DNA of 64,000 nt from Pegea sp. RAD2-039. Its lineage: Eukaryota > Chordata > Thaliacea > Salpida > Salpidae. The notes beneath the pieces were generated by a model, which ran no database searches, had not been told where the DNA came from, and saw only the letters and a list, made by a program, of their open reading frames with translations. The position numbers and the translations under genes were made by a program. This document shows, piece by piece, positions 11,601-21,358 of the stretch (positions are counted from its first letter, which is position 1; each line of letters starts with the position of its first letter). The stretch is from assembly GCA_034620365.1 (NCBI GenBank), contig JAQGEQ010000191.1, forward strand, positions 434,001 through 498,000. Reading direction: 5' to 3'.

Positions 11601-14600
11601 ACCCTAGACATTCCTATCCTTGTTCTGAAGCTTCAGACTTTTCTCAAAACTGTTCTCTTCAACAAAACTGCCCTGGGAAATCTTCTGATGTCTTTGAAAC
11701 CCTCTTACCATCTTTCAACCAATCACAAGAGTCGTTGACGACCACCATTGCTGATCAACAAACTGCAAATAGCTGTCAACCTCTTTTCTTCATCTTGAAT
11801 GATCCCTCAATGATCTCTCAACTACTTCGAGATCATCCTCATCATCGGATCAATTCTATTACATCAGGTGAGCTGTTGACGTCATCACAAGTGACGTCAT
11901 CGTTGTCAGCAGCTACAAGTTGGCATTCATTAAGTTCAGTAGATGAGAAAGTTGAAAGAAATCTAAAAAGTTAGTTTCAGTTGATAAGTTGAAGATGTAA
12001 GTTGGTTGCTAAGTAACTAAGTTGGTTGCTTGGTAACAGCTGGTTGTTAAGTCGCTAAGCTGGTTGCTAGATTTTAAAGATGTTTGTTAAAGATCTTTAA
12101 ATCTGATGACTAACGTAGTTGCTGGTTGTTAGGTAACTAAGCTAGTTGCTAGGTAACTCAGCTGGTTGCTAGGTAACTAAGCTGGTTGCTAGGTCGCTAA
12201 GTTGGTTGCTAGGTAACTAAGCTGGTTGTTAGGTCGCTAAGTTGGTTGCTAGGTAACTAAGTTGGTTGTTAGGTCACTACGCTGGTTGTTAGGTAACTAA
12301 GTTGGTTGTTAGCTAAATAAGCTGGTTGGTGGGTTAGTGAACTGGTTGCTAGATTTTAAAGATGTTTGTTAAAGATCTTTAAATCTGATGACTAACGTAG
12401 CTGCTGGTTGTTAGGTAACTTAGCTAGTTGCTAGGTAACTCAGCTGGTTGCTAGGTCGCTAAGTTGGTTGCTAGGTAACTAAGCTGGTTGTTAGGTCGCT
12501 AAGTTGGTTGCTAGGTAACTAAGTTGGTTGTTAGGTCACTACGCTGGTTGTTAGGTAACTAAGTTGGTTGTTAGCTAAATAAGCTGGTTGGTGGGTTAGT
12601 GAACTGGTTGCTAGATTTTAAAGATGTTTGTTAAAGATCTTTAAATCTGATGACTAACGTAGCTGCTGGTTGTTAGGTAACTAAGCTAGTTGCTAGGTAA
12701 CTCAGCTGGTTGCTAGGTAACTAAGTTGGTTGCTTGGTAACAGCTGGTTGTTAAGTCGCTAAGCTGGTTGCTAGGTAACTAAGTTGGTTGTTGGGTCACT
12801 ACGCTGGTTGTTAGGTAACTAAGCTGGTTGCTAGGTAACTAAGCTGGTTGCTAGGTCGCTAAGTTGGTTAGCTTTAAGACTTTTTACTATTTTCATGATT
12901 AATAAGTTTGTTATCAAATAAGCTTGTCTCTATATCACACTAAAGTTCAAATATTTTATTTCCAGATCATTTTCCATCACCAACTTCAGTATTTTTTCCA
13001 TCACAAATAACATTAGAAGAGATCCTATGTCTTGGATGTCGCACTACAATCCATCTTCCGATCAAAAACAACTCCCAGAAATCTTTAAAAGTCATCAAAC
13101 CCCTAAAAACTTCACCAAAAATTGAAAATACGATCTTCTAGATTTCTGTTGACGTCATCTCAACCAACATCAATCATAGATCGATGACCATGAGCAACCA
13201 CGTGTCAGTGGATAGAGATGTACTAATCGAAGCAGGAAGAAGTGATGACGTCATTATTGTTGTTCGTGGCTTACAAAGTGGTTTCTATGACAGCAGTTTA
13301 AAGGTAAAGTGTGAAAAGTTTGTTGAGAATTTTTATAATTTCATTTTTTAGGTTTCAGCTCAATATGATAAAAATCCAGCTGTAAATGTGGGTCAGGTGA
13401 CCTTAACTGGTTATGTCCGGACCCCAAAAGTCCTAATTTCATCAGAAAGTTTGATAATTGACCATTCTGATGATAAAATCATCGAAATGGGAAAAATTGC
13501 GATTGGAGATAAAAAGTCGACAATTTTAAGGTTGCTGATTGGTTGATAGCTGGTTTCTGATTGGTTGATAGCTGGTTGCTGATTGGTTGATAGCTGGTTG
13601 CTGATTGGTTGATAGCTGGTTGCTGATTGGTTGATTGTTGGTTGCTGATTGGTTGATAGCTGGTTGCTGATTGGTTGATAGTTGGTTGCTGATTGGTTGA
13701 TAGTTGGTTGCTGATTGGTTGATAGTTGGTTGCTGATTGGTTGATAGTTGGTTGCTGATTGGTTGATAGTTGGTTGCTGATTGGTTGATAGTTGGTTGCT
13801 GATTGGTTGATAGTTGGTTGATAGTTGGTTGCTGATTGGTTGATAGCTGGTTGCTGATTGGTTGATAGTTGGTTGCTGATTGGTTGATAGTTGGTTGCTG
13901 ATTGGTTGATAGTTGGTTGCTGATTGGTTGATAGCTGGTTACTGATTGGTTGATAGCTGGTTGCTGATTGGTTGGTTGATAATTGGTTGTTTTTTTACAG
14001 AATTGTCAACAAAAGCTGTTTTAATGTTCCTTTGAAATTGGAATTAAAATCAGAAATGAATTTTTTTTCAATCAGTCAAACTAACCAATTAACAAATGGT
14101 ATGAAACAAACATCGTCCAATCAGCGGCTGAATTTGTAGTTTCAGAAACAAAACTCAATTTGACATCACGTGATCAATCTCAGTTGATTTGGTTGCATTT
14201 CAACCAGCCAATCACAAGCCAGCAAAATTCTATTTTTCAAATTAAAGATCAACTTCAATTAAAGTTGGATTCTGAATCTTGTGAGGATCTTTTGGACTCC
14301 ATCAACATCCAAGCAACAATTGGATTCATAAAAATCGAAGTTTCTGCCAATCAGAAGATACTAGAAGCATCTAGAGGTTTAACTCATTTGCATAATCGCT
14401 ATGTTTACTGAAGCATGAAATTGCTCACTAGATGGCAGCACCAGCATCAATATCTTCCTGAAAAACTCCGGAAATCTTCCAGCTCATATCAATCTCCAAG
14501 AATCGTCCAATCAGATCTTCTCATTTCCTTCTGATGTCATAGTACCCGCTTCGGGATCTTCTACTGTTCAAGTCAACTTCAAACCATCAAATGATCTTCC

Positions 14601-17600
14601 ATCTGATCACATGATCGATTCAATGATCCTAGCAACGGTCAGTAGTCATGGTAACCACTCCACATCGTCTTCACGTGATTTTATTGTAGGTCAAATCTTC
14701 GGGTATTTCCCATCAAATCGATTTAAAAGCGCGAATCGTCGATTCACGTCACAGCATCGTCTCCTCTGTATCTTCATCCCGATCTTCATCATCTACGTCT
14801 TCAGTTGAGTTGCTTAGCAACAAGTCAGCTGTTCGCTTCGGTCGCGTCGTAGTTGGAGACAGTAAAACGCAACTGGTGACACTAAAAAGCGTCGAAAGCG
14901 ACGCGCGCGTCTGCGTCAGCTTACGCATCAAAGGCGCCGATAAAAAGTTCTTTCTAGTTCGTATTATGTGATTAGTGACGTCAGACATGTGATGACGTCA
15001 TCAACAGATTGTCAACGATGACGAAACGACGAGTGATTACAAACAATTGTGGATGAATCACGTGTTTAGTGTAAAAGTGAGATTTGAACCTGGATATGAA
15101 AATTCGATTTTTAATTCCAAACTCGTCATTCATCAACATACTGGTGAGTTGCTGACATCTAGTGGTGAAAATCATCGACGTCTCGCGCTTCTTGCAGTCG
15201 AGTCTAAGCAAGCGATCTCTTATAACATTCCCTTGTCCGGTTACACTGGATGTAGTCACGTGCTTGTGACGTCACGAATTACTAGTAGCAACCACAAACC
15301 GCTTCCAATATTTAATCAATATTTACCTAAAGTTCATCAATTCAATTTCCAAGGTATGTTGTGACGTCATCATCGTGTTGTGACGTCATCATCGTGTTTG
15401 TGACGTCATCATCGTGTTGTGACTTCATCATCGTGTTTGTGACGTCATCATCGTGTTGTGACTTCATTATCGTGTTTGTGACGTCAATTGTTTCAGGACA
15501 AATTCGCGACAATTTAGAAGTTTCAAATCGAGGTTCGCGCGCTGCCTACGTCATAGTGCAAGTCTACAAGTTAGTGATGACGTCATCATCACTACTTGCT
15601 CATGACGTCATTATTTTTTAGAGATGCAGAATTAACAACAGAAGTTGATGACGTCATTTGTGTTCCAAACAAGTTTGTAATTGGTTCACAACGTGACGTC
15701 ACAATCGCGGTATCGCGTCGTCGTGCTGATGACGTCACTACTTCCGCTTGGATTGTAATCTGGTTTGTTCTGCTTCACCAATTTCATCAATTGCTGATGA
15801 CGTCATCAACAGGAACGGTGATGAATTGAGTCGAGAATATTTGCGTCGCGCTAAATCTCGTCGTGACCATTTTCGTCAAATGTTACCATCCGCGTTGCCT
15901 GGCAACCTACGACACTTTGATTTTGATGTCCATTTTACTGGAGAAGGTTTTTGTTTCACGCACTGATGACGTCATCGGCAGCTTTACTTTTTACAGCTTC
16001 ACTGTCAGCTGAGTTGTCAGCAGTTGATGATGACGTCATCAACGCAAATCGTTTTGATGTTCGAAATTTTTTTAACCAGTTGCAACAAACTTTGGTACAT
16101 GTGACGTCATCGACATCTCGTCGCGATTTGATACCACTTCCTTCACAACGCCCACTGGTGACCAGACTCAGTCGTTTTGAAACCCAAAGATCAACTGGAA
16201 ACTCTTCAGAATCAGAAGTGAGAAAAAAATGAAGAAATTTGCAGATGAAAAATTTGATTTTTTAGACATCGGCAAGTTGGAAACTTTCAGCCGACTTTTT
16301 TTCACTCTATCCCCGCCAACTACTCAGCGGAGACTTCCATCATCAAAAACTTTTCATCAAAAATTCCTCAAATTCAACTTTAAATTTTCAAATAAATTTC
16401 CCCGAAAATTTCATCACGATTAGCCCGAAGTCACTACAAGTCCCGCCCAAGTCAGTATGACGTCATCACTCAACTTAAAACCATCTGATGACATCATCTT
16501 ATAGATGCGACAAATCGGTTCTGATGAGTGCAAATCCATCGCTGACGATGACGTCACTACCGTGGAGCGGCAACTTCTTTGTCTGGTGTTCCGAATCGAT
16601 GAGATGTAAAGTTGTTCGGATTCAAATCAAGATTCCACTCGACCAGATACCAGTTCGTGATCGCGTTATTCCGCGTCTTGTCCCTTCTTGTGACGTCATC
16701 GATTTCGGCTCCGTTGAGATTGGACGTCGAGGCGGTTAGTGACGTAATTAATGATGACGTCATATGATGAAGTTTTTTTTAGCGGGAAGTGTTGATGTAA
16801 AAAATGAATCAGATCAAAAAATAAAATGGCTGCTCACTAGTTGTGGAGCGCCTAAAAAGACTTCGGGGACAAGTAAATATTTGACCAAGATTTGAAATTA
16901 TTTTTCGGCCAATTTTAAAATTAAAGTCGAAATTTGTAGGTTCGATTGAAGTTGATTATTCTGTGTTTGCTTTCGCGTCGACAACCCGAAGTATCGAAGC
17001 GGGATTAGTCGATCGAATTTATTTCAGTTTTAATCCGCGAGCTGTTTCGAAATATGAACAAGAAGTAGAAATTCAAGTAAGAGTTGTGCTTGACTTGTAA
17101 AAAACCCCTCGAACAAAACTTGCGCTTGGTGGTTGAAGGTGCTGAGGACCTACTGCTAGCACCTACTATTTGTCTTTAGATCAAATTAGATGAAGGATCT
17201 TAAATAGAATCTGAATGAATCTTTTTGCTGTAACAACTTTTCACTTTTTTCTTGATTTTTCAGTTTAATGAAAATTCTGATTTTAATAAAATTCAAAAAT
17301 TGAAAATTAAACTTCTTGGAAATGGAATCGAAAATCGAAGTCCTCAAATAAAACCAGGGACTTTGAAAAAACTCGTAAAGTAAGTCCTGATCCTCATCAA
17401 ATGCTAATCCTCATCACATCCTGATCCTCATCTATTCTTAATCCTCATCACATTTTGATCCTCATCACTTGTTGATCCTCATCACATCCTGATCCTCATC
17501 ACTTCTTTATCCTCATCACTTCCTGATCCTCATCACTTCTTGATTCTCATCACGTCTTGATCCTCATCAACTGCTGATTCTCATCACATCCTGATCTTCA

Positions 17601-18110
17601 TCACATCTTGATCCTCGTCACTTCTTGATCCTCATCACTTCTTGATCTTCATCACTTCTTGTTCTTTATAAATTTCTGATCACATCCCGATCTTCATCTT
17701 TAGCAAACCTCGGAAGATCTATGTCCGTGATCTTCAGCACAACTTCCCGGAGACCAAAACCTCTAAATCGACGATCATCAAAATCCCAATCAACAACTCC
17801 GATCTTAAGCCACATAAAGTCAGTAATCATCCTCTTCTTCATCCTCCTCTTCATTAAATCTTTTCAGATTCTGATCACCAATCTTCAACTTCCATTTTGT
17901 GTCAAGAAAAACTCCTCAACTATCAAGTGAGTCGCTATCATCACAATCCGTTGCAAGCCGCCATCTTGTGTTTTTAGATCGAAGTGTTCAATCAATCTCC
18001 CCGTATATTTCTACCCGAAACGTCGCGGAGTTTATAAAAGTTCTTTGGATATTCAATGTGATGATGGAAACGTTATAAAAGTTACCTTACATGGTGAAGC
18101 TATCGATTAA
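5619..18110 (+). CDS. CEP192: CEP192/SPD-2 centrosomal scaffold, 38 exons
   Basis: CEP192 recruits PLK4, Aurora A and PLK1 and organises pericentriolar material. Exons: 5619-5758, 6137-6226, 6367-6425, 6758-6869, 6924-6963, 7013-7343, 7398-8839, 8898-8961, 9015-9152, 9203-9406, 9457-9507, 9561-9681, 9741-9763, 9823-9939, 9989-10274, 10331-10395, 10738-10801, 10849-11969, 12966-13090, 13142-13303, 13352-13530, 14001-14098, 14146-14376, 14432-14689, 14730-14956, 15008-15353, 15497-15569, 15622-15762, 15813-15946, 15997-16217, 16266-16450, 16505-16734, 16783-16872, 16940-17076, 17264-17379, 17704-17818, 17868-17926, 17978-18110. All phases agree (7,728 nt, 2,575 aa; human 2,537). Residues about 1490-2575 form the ASH/PapD-like half: [40 protein letters not shown] and a final [15 protein letters not shown] match human CEP192 in order. 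The N-terminal half is acidic, Ser/Gln-rich and repetitive. Exon 10 has RSEKLG, resembling the RSEALG of the human Aurora A-binding segment. The start is the first ATG of the earliest exon found; earlier exons are possible. Confidence 0.95.
7195..7275 (+). repeat. coding minisatellite DSVA(R/K) in CEP192 exon 6
   Basis: Five copies of a 15-nt unit encode DSVA followed by I, R, K, R and M, at residues about 135-160 of the protein. The DNA units alternate between two spellings, giving a visible 30-nt period. Confidence 0.85.
7711..8590 (+). repeat. 33-bp coding minisatellite, about 26 copies ([11 protein letters not shown] type)
   Basis: This in-frame tandem array in CEP192 exon 7 encodes residues about 362-655. 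The 11-aa unit alternates [11 protein letters not shown] with [11 protein letters not shown]-like variants, giving an acidic, Gln-rich, probably disordered segment. Units differ by scattered substitutions (FEF/YEH/FES, HQ/QQ), so the array is not a recent perfect expansion. Because 33 is divisible by 3, a second forward frame and one reverse frame are also stop-free across the array; I treat those as shadows. Confidence 0.95.
10425..10720 (+). repeat. 18-bp minisatellite in CEP192 intron 16
   Basis: About 16 tandem copies of CCTAGCAACAAGTTGACC (variant CCTAGTAATAAGTTGACC) fill most of intron 16 (10396-10737). Each unit carries the half-site TAGCAAC. The reading is open by chance (six-codon unit), but flanking donor 10396 and acceptor 10737 keep it out of the mRNA. 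Confidence 0.9.
11284..11600 (+). repeat. 21-bp coding minisatellite KDS(R/K)S(T/I)S in CEP192 exon 18
   Basis: About 15 in-frame copies of a 7-aa unit ([28 protein letters not shown]) at residues about 1261-1366. Four adjacent KDSKTIS units are nearly identical in DNA, implying recent local duplication. The segment is rich in Ser and acidic/basic pairs and probably disordered. Confidence 0.9.
11995..12870 (+). repeat. 20-bp X-box-like satellite in CEP192 intron 18
   Basis: More than 30 imperfect copies of GGTTGCTAGGTAACTAAGCT fill intron 18 (11970-12965). The core GTTGCTAGGTAAC is a near-palindrome that fits the RFX-factor X-box pattern (GTTGCC-N-GGCAAC-like half-sites). A second level of order is visible: a spacer with AGATTTTAAAGATGTTTG recurs near 12068, 12350 and 12616, marking duplicated blocks of about 265-280 bp. 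Confidence 0.9.
13531..13990 (+). repeat. 22-bp ATTGG-bearing satellite in CEP192 intron 21
   Basis: About 20 copies of GGTTGCTGATTGGTTGATAG-type units fill the intron between exons ending at 13530 and starting at 14001. Each unit contains ATTGG, the reverse of a CCAAT box. Copies are very uniform, with a T/C variant at one position (TAGTTGG/TAGCTGG). Confidence 0.9.
15354..15496 (+). repeat. 20-bp CRE-bearing repeat in CEP192 intron 26
   Basis: Seven tandem units resembling GTGACGTCATCATCGTGTT form almost the whole intron (donor 15354, acceptor 15496). Two units have GTGACTTCAT in place of GTGACGTCAT. Confidence 0.9.
17380..17703 (+). repeat. pyrimidine-rich TCCTCATCACTTCTTGA repeat in CEP192 intron 35
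   Basis: About 17 units of 17-18 bp of the type GATCCTCATCACTTCTT fill intron 35. The array supplies a very long polypyrimidine tract ahead of the acceptor at 17703. Confidence 0.85.
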
Positions 18111-18510
18111 GTGCTGACGTCATCATTTCTATAACGCCACAACCTATCTTTTGAGGATATTTTTTCATATATGAGCCAATTTTGTGATATTGAAGTGTTT
18201 TGTTGGGCCATAAAAAATTTAAATTTTTTTTTATTTTTTGCCTTTTAGAGTTTTTGGTGGAAGATAAAATTTTGCTTTAGGAATAGATCAGTAAAAATTA
18301 TTGTTTCTAAAACAGTTAAGATAGTAAATTTAAATTTAATATAATAATTTATGAATTAATTCAATTGGATTCAATAAAGTTTAATCATTTTTATACTACG
18401 ACATTAAACAAATTTGAATTTAAAAAGTTTTCTAAAATAAATTTAGTTTGTAATTAAAGACTTCAACAAAAGTTACTAGGACTTTAAAAAATCAATTTAG
18501 AATTTGAAAA
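18111..18510. other. CEP192 3' flank
   Basis: AT-rich sequence after the CEP192 stop, with one TGACGTCATCA just after it (18115) and CAATAAAG near 18374 as a weak poly(A) candidate. No gene seen. Confidence 0.4.
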
Positions 18511-18853
18511 ACATTTTATTAAACGATAGTAACAACATCAGGATCTTATCAACGTTTCGATATTATCGAATAAATAAAATTTGTTGATGCGCAAAGAAAT
18601 TTGTTTCAAGAAGAACCTTCAAAGTTTCTTTATTTTCTTTCTGTTACACATCTAAAAATAAATGTAATATTTCAACATTACTACAAATTAATAATTTCAA
18701 AAACTAATTTATTAAAAGTTAAATGTAATACTCTCTCCCAAAACTATTTAATTATTAAAAGATTTCAGTAAAAATTTTTACAAACCACTAATAGTTTGGG
18801 ATGATTATTCAAATCAACTTTTTTAATTTGAAACTCACTTTTATTGAAGATGT

Positions 18854-19389
18854 CTAACAAGTTTGTGGGGCATAACATCCATAGTGTGGAGTTTGGTAGC
18901 ATCCATGACGTGGGTAGGAATAACATCCACGATAGCTATTGACTGGACGATAATGATGATATCCACATCCTAATCCATAGTAGTGATTTGGGACCTTGGC
19001 ACAATAACGAGTTGGGGCCTTGGCGCAGTAGTGAGTTGGGGCCTTGGCGCAGTAGTGACTTGGATGGACATATCCGGTGGCTGGTTGGTGGCCTAAATTT
19101 TATTTGGTTAGAAGATAAAATTATAAATCAAATTTGTAAACTTACAAGCGCTGAGGTGACTGGCACAAGTCTTTGGAACAACAGATGGGGTGACACAGCT
19201 GGTCTTGTCAGTATTCTTCTTCAAAGCAGAAGCTGGGATCCAGTCACTAGCTGGTCCGGAAGTAAACACTTGAGTGCATGGAAGATCACCGGCACCTAGA
19301 CCAGCAGAGGAACCACCAGATCCGCTGCCGACAGTAGCTGATGCAAAGCCAAGAATGGCGAAGAAGACAATCCAATTTTGACAGTTCAT
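18854..19389 (-). CDS. small Cys/His/Tyr-rich secreted protein, copy 1
   Basis: Two exons (19389-19146 and 19092-18854) encode 160 aa. The first 19 residues (MNCQNWIVFFAILGFASAT) look like a signal peptide. The middle is Gly/Ser-rich, followed by a region with spaced cysteines. The C-terminal half has three HYCAK-type repeats and a GCGYHHYRP...GCYQTPHYGCYAP run. I do not recognise the family; the composition suggests a secreted structural, cross-linked or metal-binding protein. A TATA box lies at 19451-19458 on the same strand. It is the head-to-head partner of 21359-21930 and differs from it mainly by lacking a 12-aa duplication. Confidence 0.85.
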
Positions 19390-19450
19390 TTTTAGTAAAT
19401 ACAATTCGATTGAACAAATGTAAATGATGTCTTCTGTATTCTGAAAACTT

Positions 19451-19482
19451 CTTTTATAGGTTAACTGCGTTGCTAGGTAAAC
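19451..19482 (-). promoter_or_regulatory. TATA box and X-box-like site of copy 1
   Basis: On the minus strand TATAAAAG (19458-19451) lies about 62 nt before the ATG. GTTGCTAGGTAAAC (19469-19482, plus strand) sits just upstream of it. The mirrored gene has the same arrangement. Confidence 0.6.
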
Positions 19483-19819
19483 AAATGGGTTAATAGCGGA
19501 GATTAACTTTGAAAATAACTTTTAAAAACACTAACTTGCTATTAACTAATTTTCAAAGCACTTGAAACCACTTTGAAAAGATACAAGTTAATTAATATTT
19601 CTTTGTAATTAGATTTCAAAACTTTTACTTTGTTTTGATCAGACGATTTTTATAAAATCAGCAATTGTAATAGTAGCTTATTGGTTTAATTACATTATTT
19701 CCAAAAACGAGAACTTAGATAGTTGTTTGAAGCTTGGCTGACAAACAAACATATTTCAACAATATGAGATGTCATCGACAAATCTGTTGTTACTTGTAGA
19801 AGCCATTAATTATCAAACT

Positions 19820-20300
19820 TATTTATTTATTACAATAAATGCGAAGAAGGGTGCCTGAAGAGAGGATCTCTCGCTAACACACATTCTCACAAATAACATC
19901 TATAAAGTTAGAAATATAGAAAGCAAAATATGTAACACATGGTATTTCGGTAGTCGTACCAACATATAACTGTGAACAATTATATAGAAAGGAAAAATTC
20001 ACAGTTTAGAAATGACAATGTTGGCAATGTTATAACGGTTCAACTTCTGCTTGAACAACGCGAGTGATTCCGACATGTAAATTTCTGATGGCAGCTGGTT
20101 CCATGTACTACTTGTGCGGTATGAGAAAAAATTCGCTCTGATTAACGTACCAGGTGACATAGGCTTATTAACATGTAATGTGTATCGTCTGAGCTGATAT
20201 AACTTGAGGGAAGGACTAATTGAAAAGGAATCATCAAACTGAAGGTCAATTAAATTGTGGATAATTTTAAAAATAAGAATTAAGTTGTATTTATGTTGTA
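19820..20300 (-). mobile_element. LINE-A 3'-end fragment
   Basis: On the minus strand this matches the 3' end of the LINE at 50205-50700 (shared words include CTCTCGCTAACACACATTCTCAC and TGTGCGGTATGAGAAAAAATTCGCT on the plus strand). It ends at the characteristic ATTTATTTATTACAATAAATG edge. It lies between the two arms of inverted duplication 1. Confidence 0.85.
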
Positions 20301-21261
20301 TATTTTACCACAATAATCAAAATAAATCGACAAGTCAATAAGTTTCAATGACAACAGGTGAGTTTTTATGTTGTAAGTCCTAAACACTTCCATCACTCAC
20401 AAGACTTGTGTTGAAGTAACAAGAAAATATTTTGTACTTCATCTTAACATATTTTGTTTTCTGCAGTGGTTTAAATCATGAGCATTTTAGATCAATAACT
20501 TTTAATCTTTTCTAGCTACCCTATTTTCAAAAAACTGCTATTCTGAAAACTTATGCGATTTATACTTGAGATATATTTAACCTTCTAATTCTTCAGATTG
20601 ATATTTCTGTTCATTTCTACTCTTATTGATACTACCATTTTGATTTTATTATTATTTTTAATTTGCAGCTTTAAAATAGCTTTAATAAAGAGACAAAATT
20701 AAAGATGATATAAAAGCAACCAAACAAAAATGTTGGAAGCATCTGACTGAGGAGCTTTCTGAGCAATTATAAGTCTAATCTACTTACTAAAATGCAAGGT
20801 AGTTTTTTGAAGACTAACTATTCAGTTTTTTAAATTAAAATGTCAATTTGTAAAATGTTCTTCACTTTTTCAAACATTATTTCAAATTTTTACTCTGTAA
20901 AATCATTTTCTTTTATTTAGTAAATTTCAACAAACAGTTTTGAACTAATATTTTAACACAAATTATTTTTTGAGCTTGTATAAACACTAATCACACAAGC
21001 TTCTAAACTATCATATCTTTGAAACAACAATTGTAGATAATAGCATAACGGTTAATAGCACTTGACATTTGAAAAAGCTTTTAACTTAATTTCTGTTATG
21101 AATAATAAAGTTAAAATAAAACCTACCTGACCACTTAATCACCTGATTGACATCTAATTGTGATTTTAACAATTAGAAGTTGTTAATAATATTTGATTAA
21201 CAAAACCTTTTTACTAATAATAATTGACATATTATAACAAATAGAAAATATTTGTTTTATG
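20301..21261. other. spacer between the head-to-head secreted-protein genes
   Basis: AT-rich and without a recognisable gene. With the LINE fragment it forms the roughly 1.8-kb non-palindromic centre of inverted duplication 1. Confidence 0.45.
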
Positions 21262-21265
21262 TTTT

Positions 21266-21297
21266 GTTCGCATAGCAACGCAGTTGACCTATAAAAG
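21266..21297 (+). promoter_or_regulatory. X-box-like site and TATA box of copy 2
   Basis: GTTCGCATAGCAAC (21266-21279) is a 14-bp imperfect palindrome fitting the X-box pattern. TATAAAAG follows at 21290-21297, 62 nt before the ATG at 21359. A longer reading that starts at 21284 would begin upstream of the TATA box, so it is not used as the start. Confidence 0.6.
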
Positions 21298-21358
21298 AAG
21301 CTTTCAGAATACAGAAGACATCATTTACATTTGTTCAATCGAATTGTATTTACTAAAA

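Larger units (their letters stand above)
18511..19485. repeat. inverted duplication 1, left arm
   Basis: This arm is the reverse complement of 21262-22272. Anchor words: the left-arm segment beginning AACGTTTCGATATTATCG corresponds to the right-arm segment near 22215-22235, and CTTTTATAGG at 19451 pairs with CCTATAAAAG at 21288. The gene in the arm is conserved, but the 3' flank has diverged with indels (left 18680-18830, right 21960-22130). Confidence 0.9.

Noticed and set aside
10425-13990. CRISPR-like or clustered spaced repeats.
   Set aside because: Repeats are directly tandem without unique spacers, and the DNA is eukaryotic.
15361-15621. Short open readings rich in [10 protein letters not shown] over the CRE repeat.
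   Set aside because: They are translations of the intronic GTGACGTCATCATCGTG array, not exons.
21284-21358. Upstream in-frame extension (MTYKRSFQN...) of secreted-protein copy 2.
   Set aside because: Its ATG lies before the TATA box and the expected transcription start, and the signal peptide fits the ATG at 21359.
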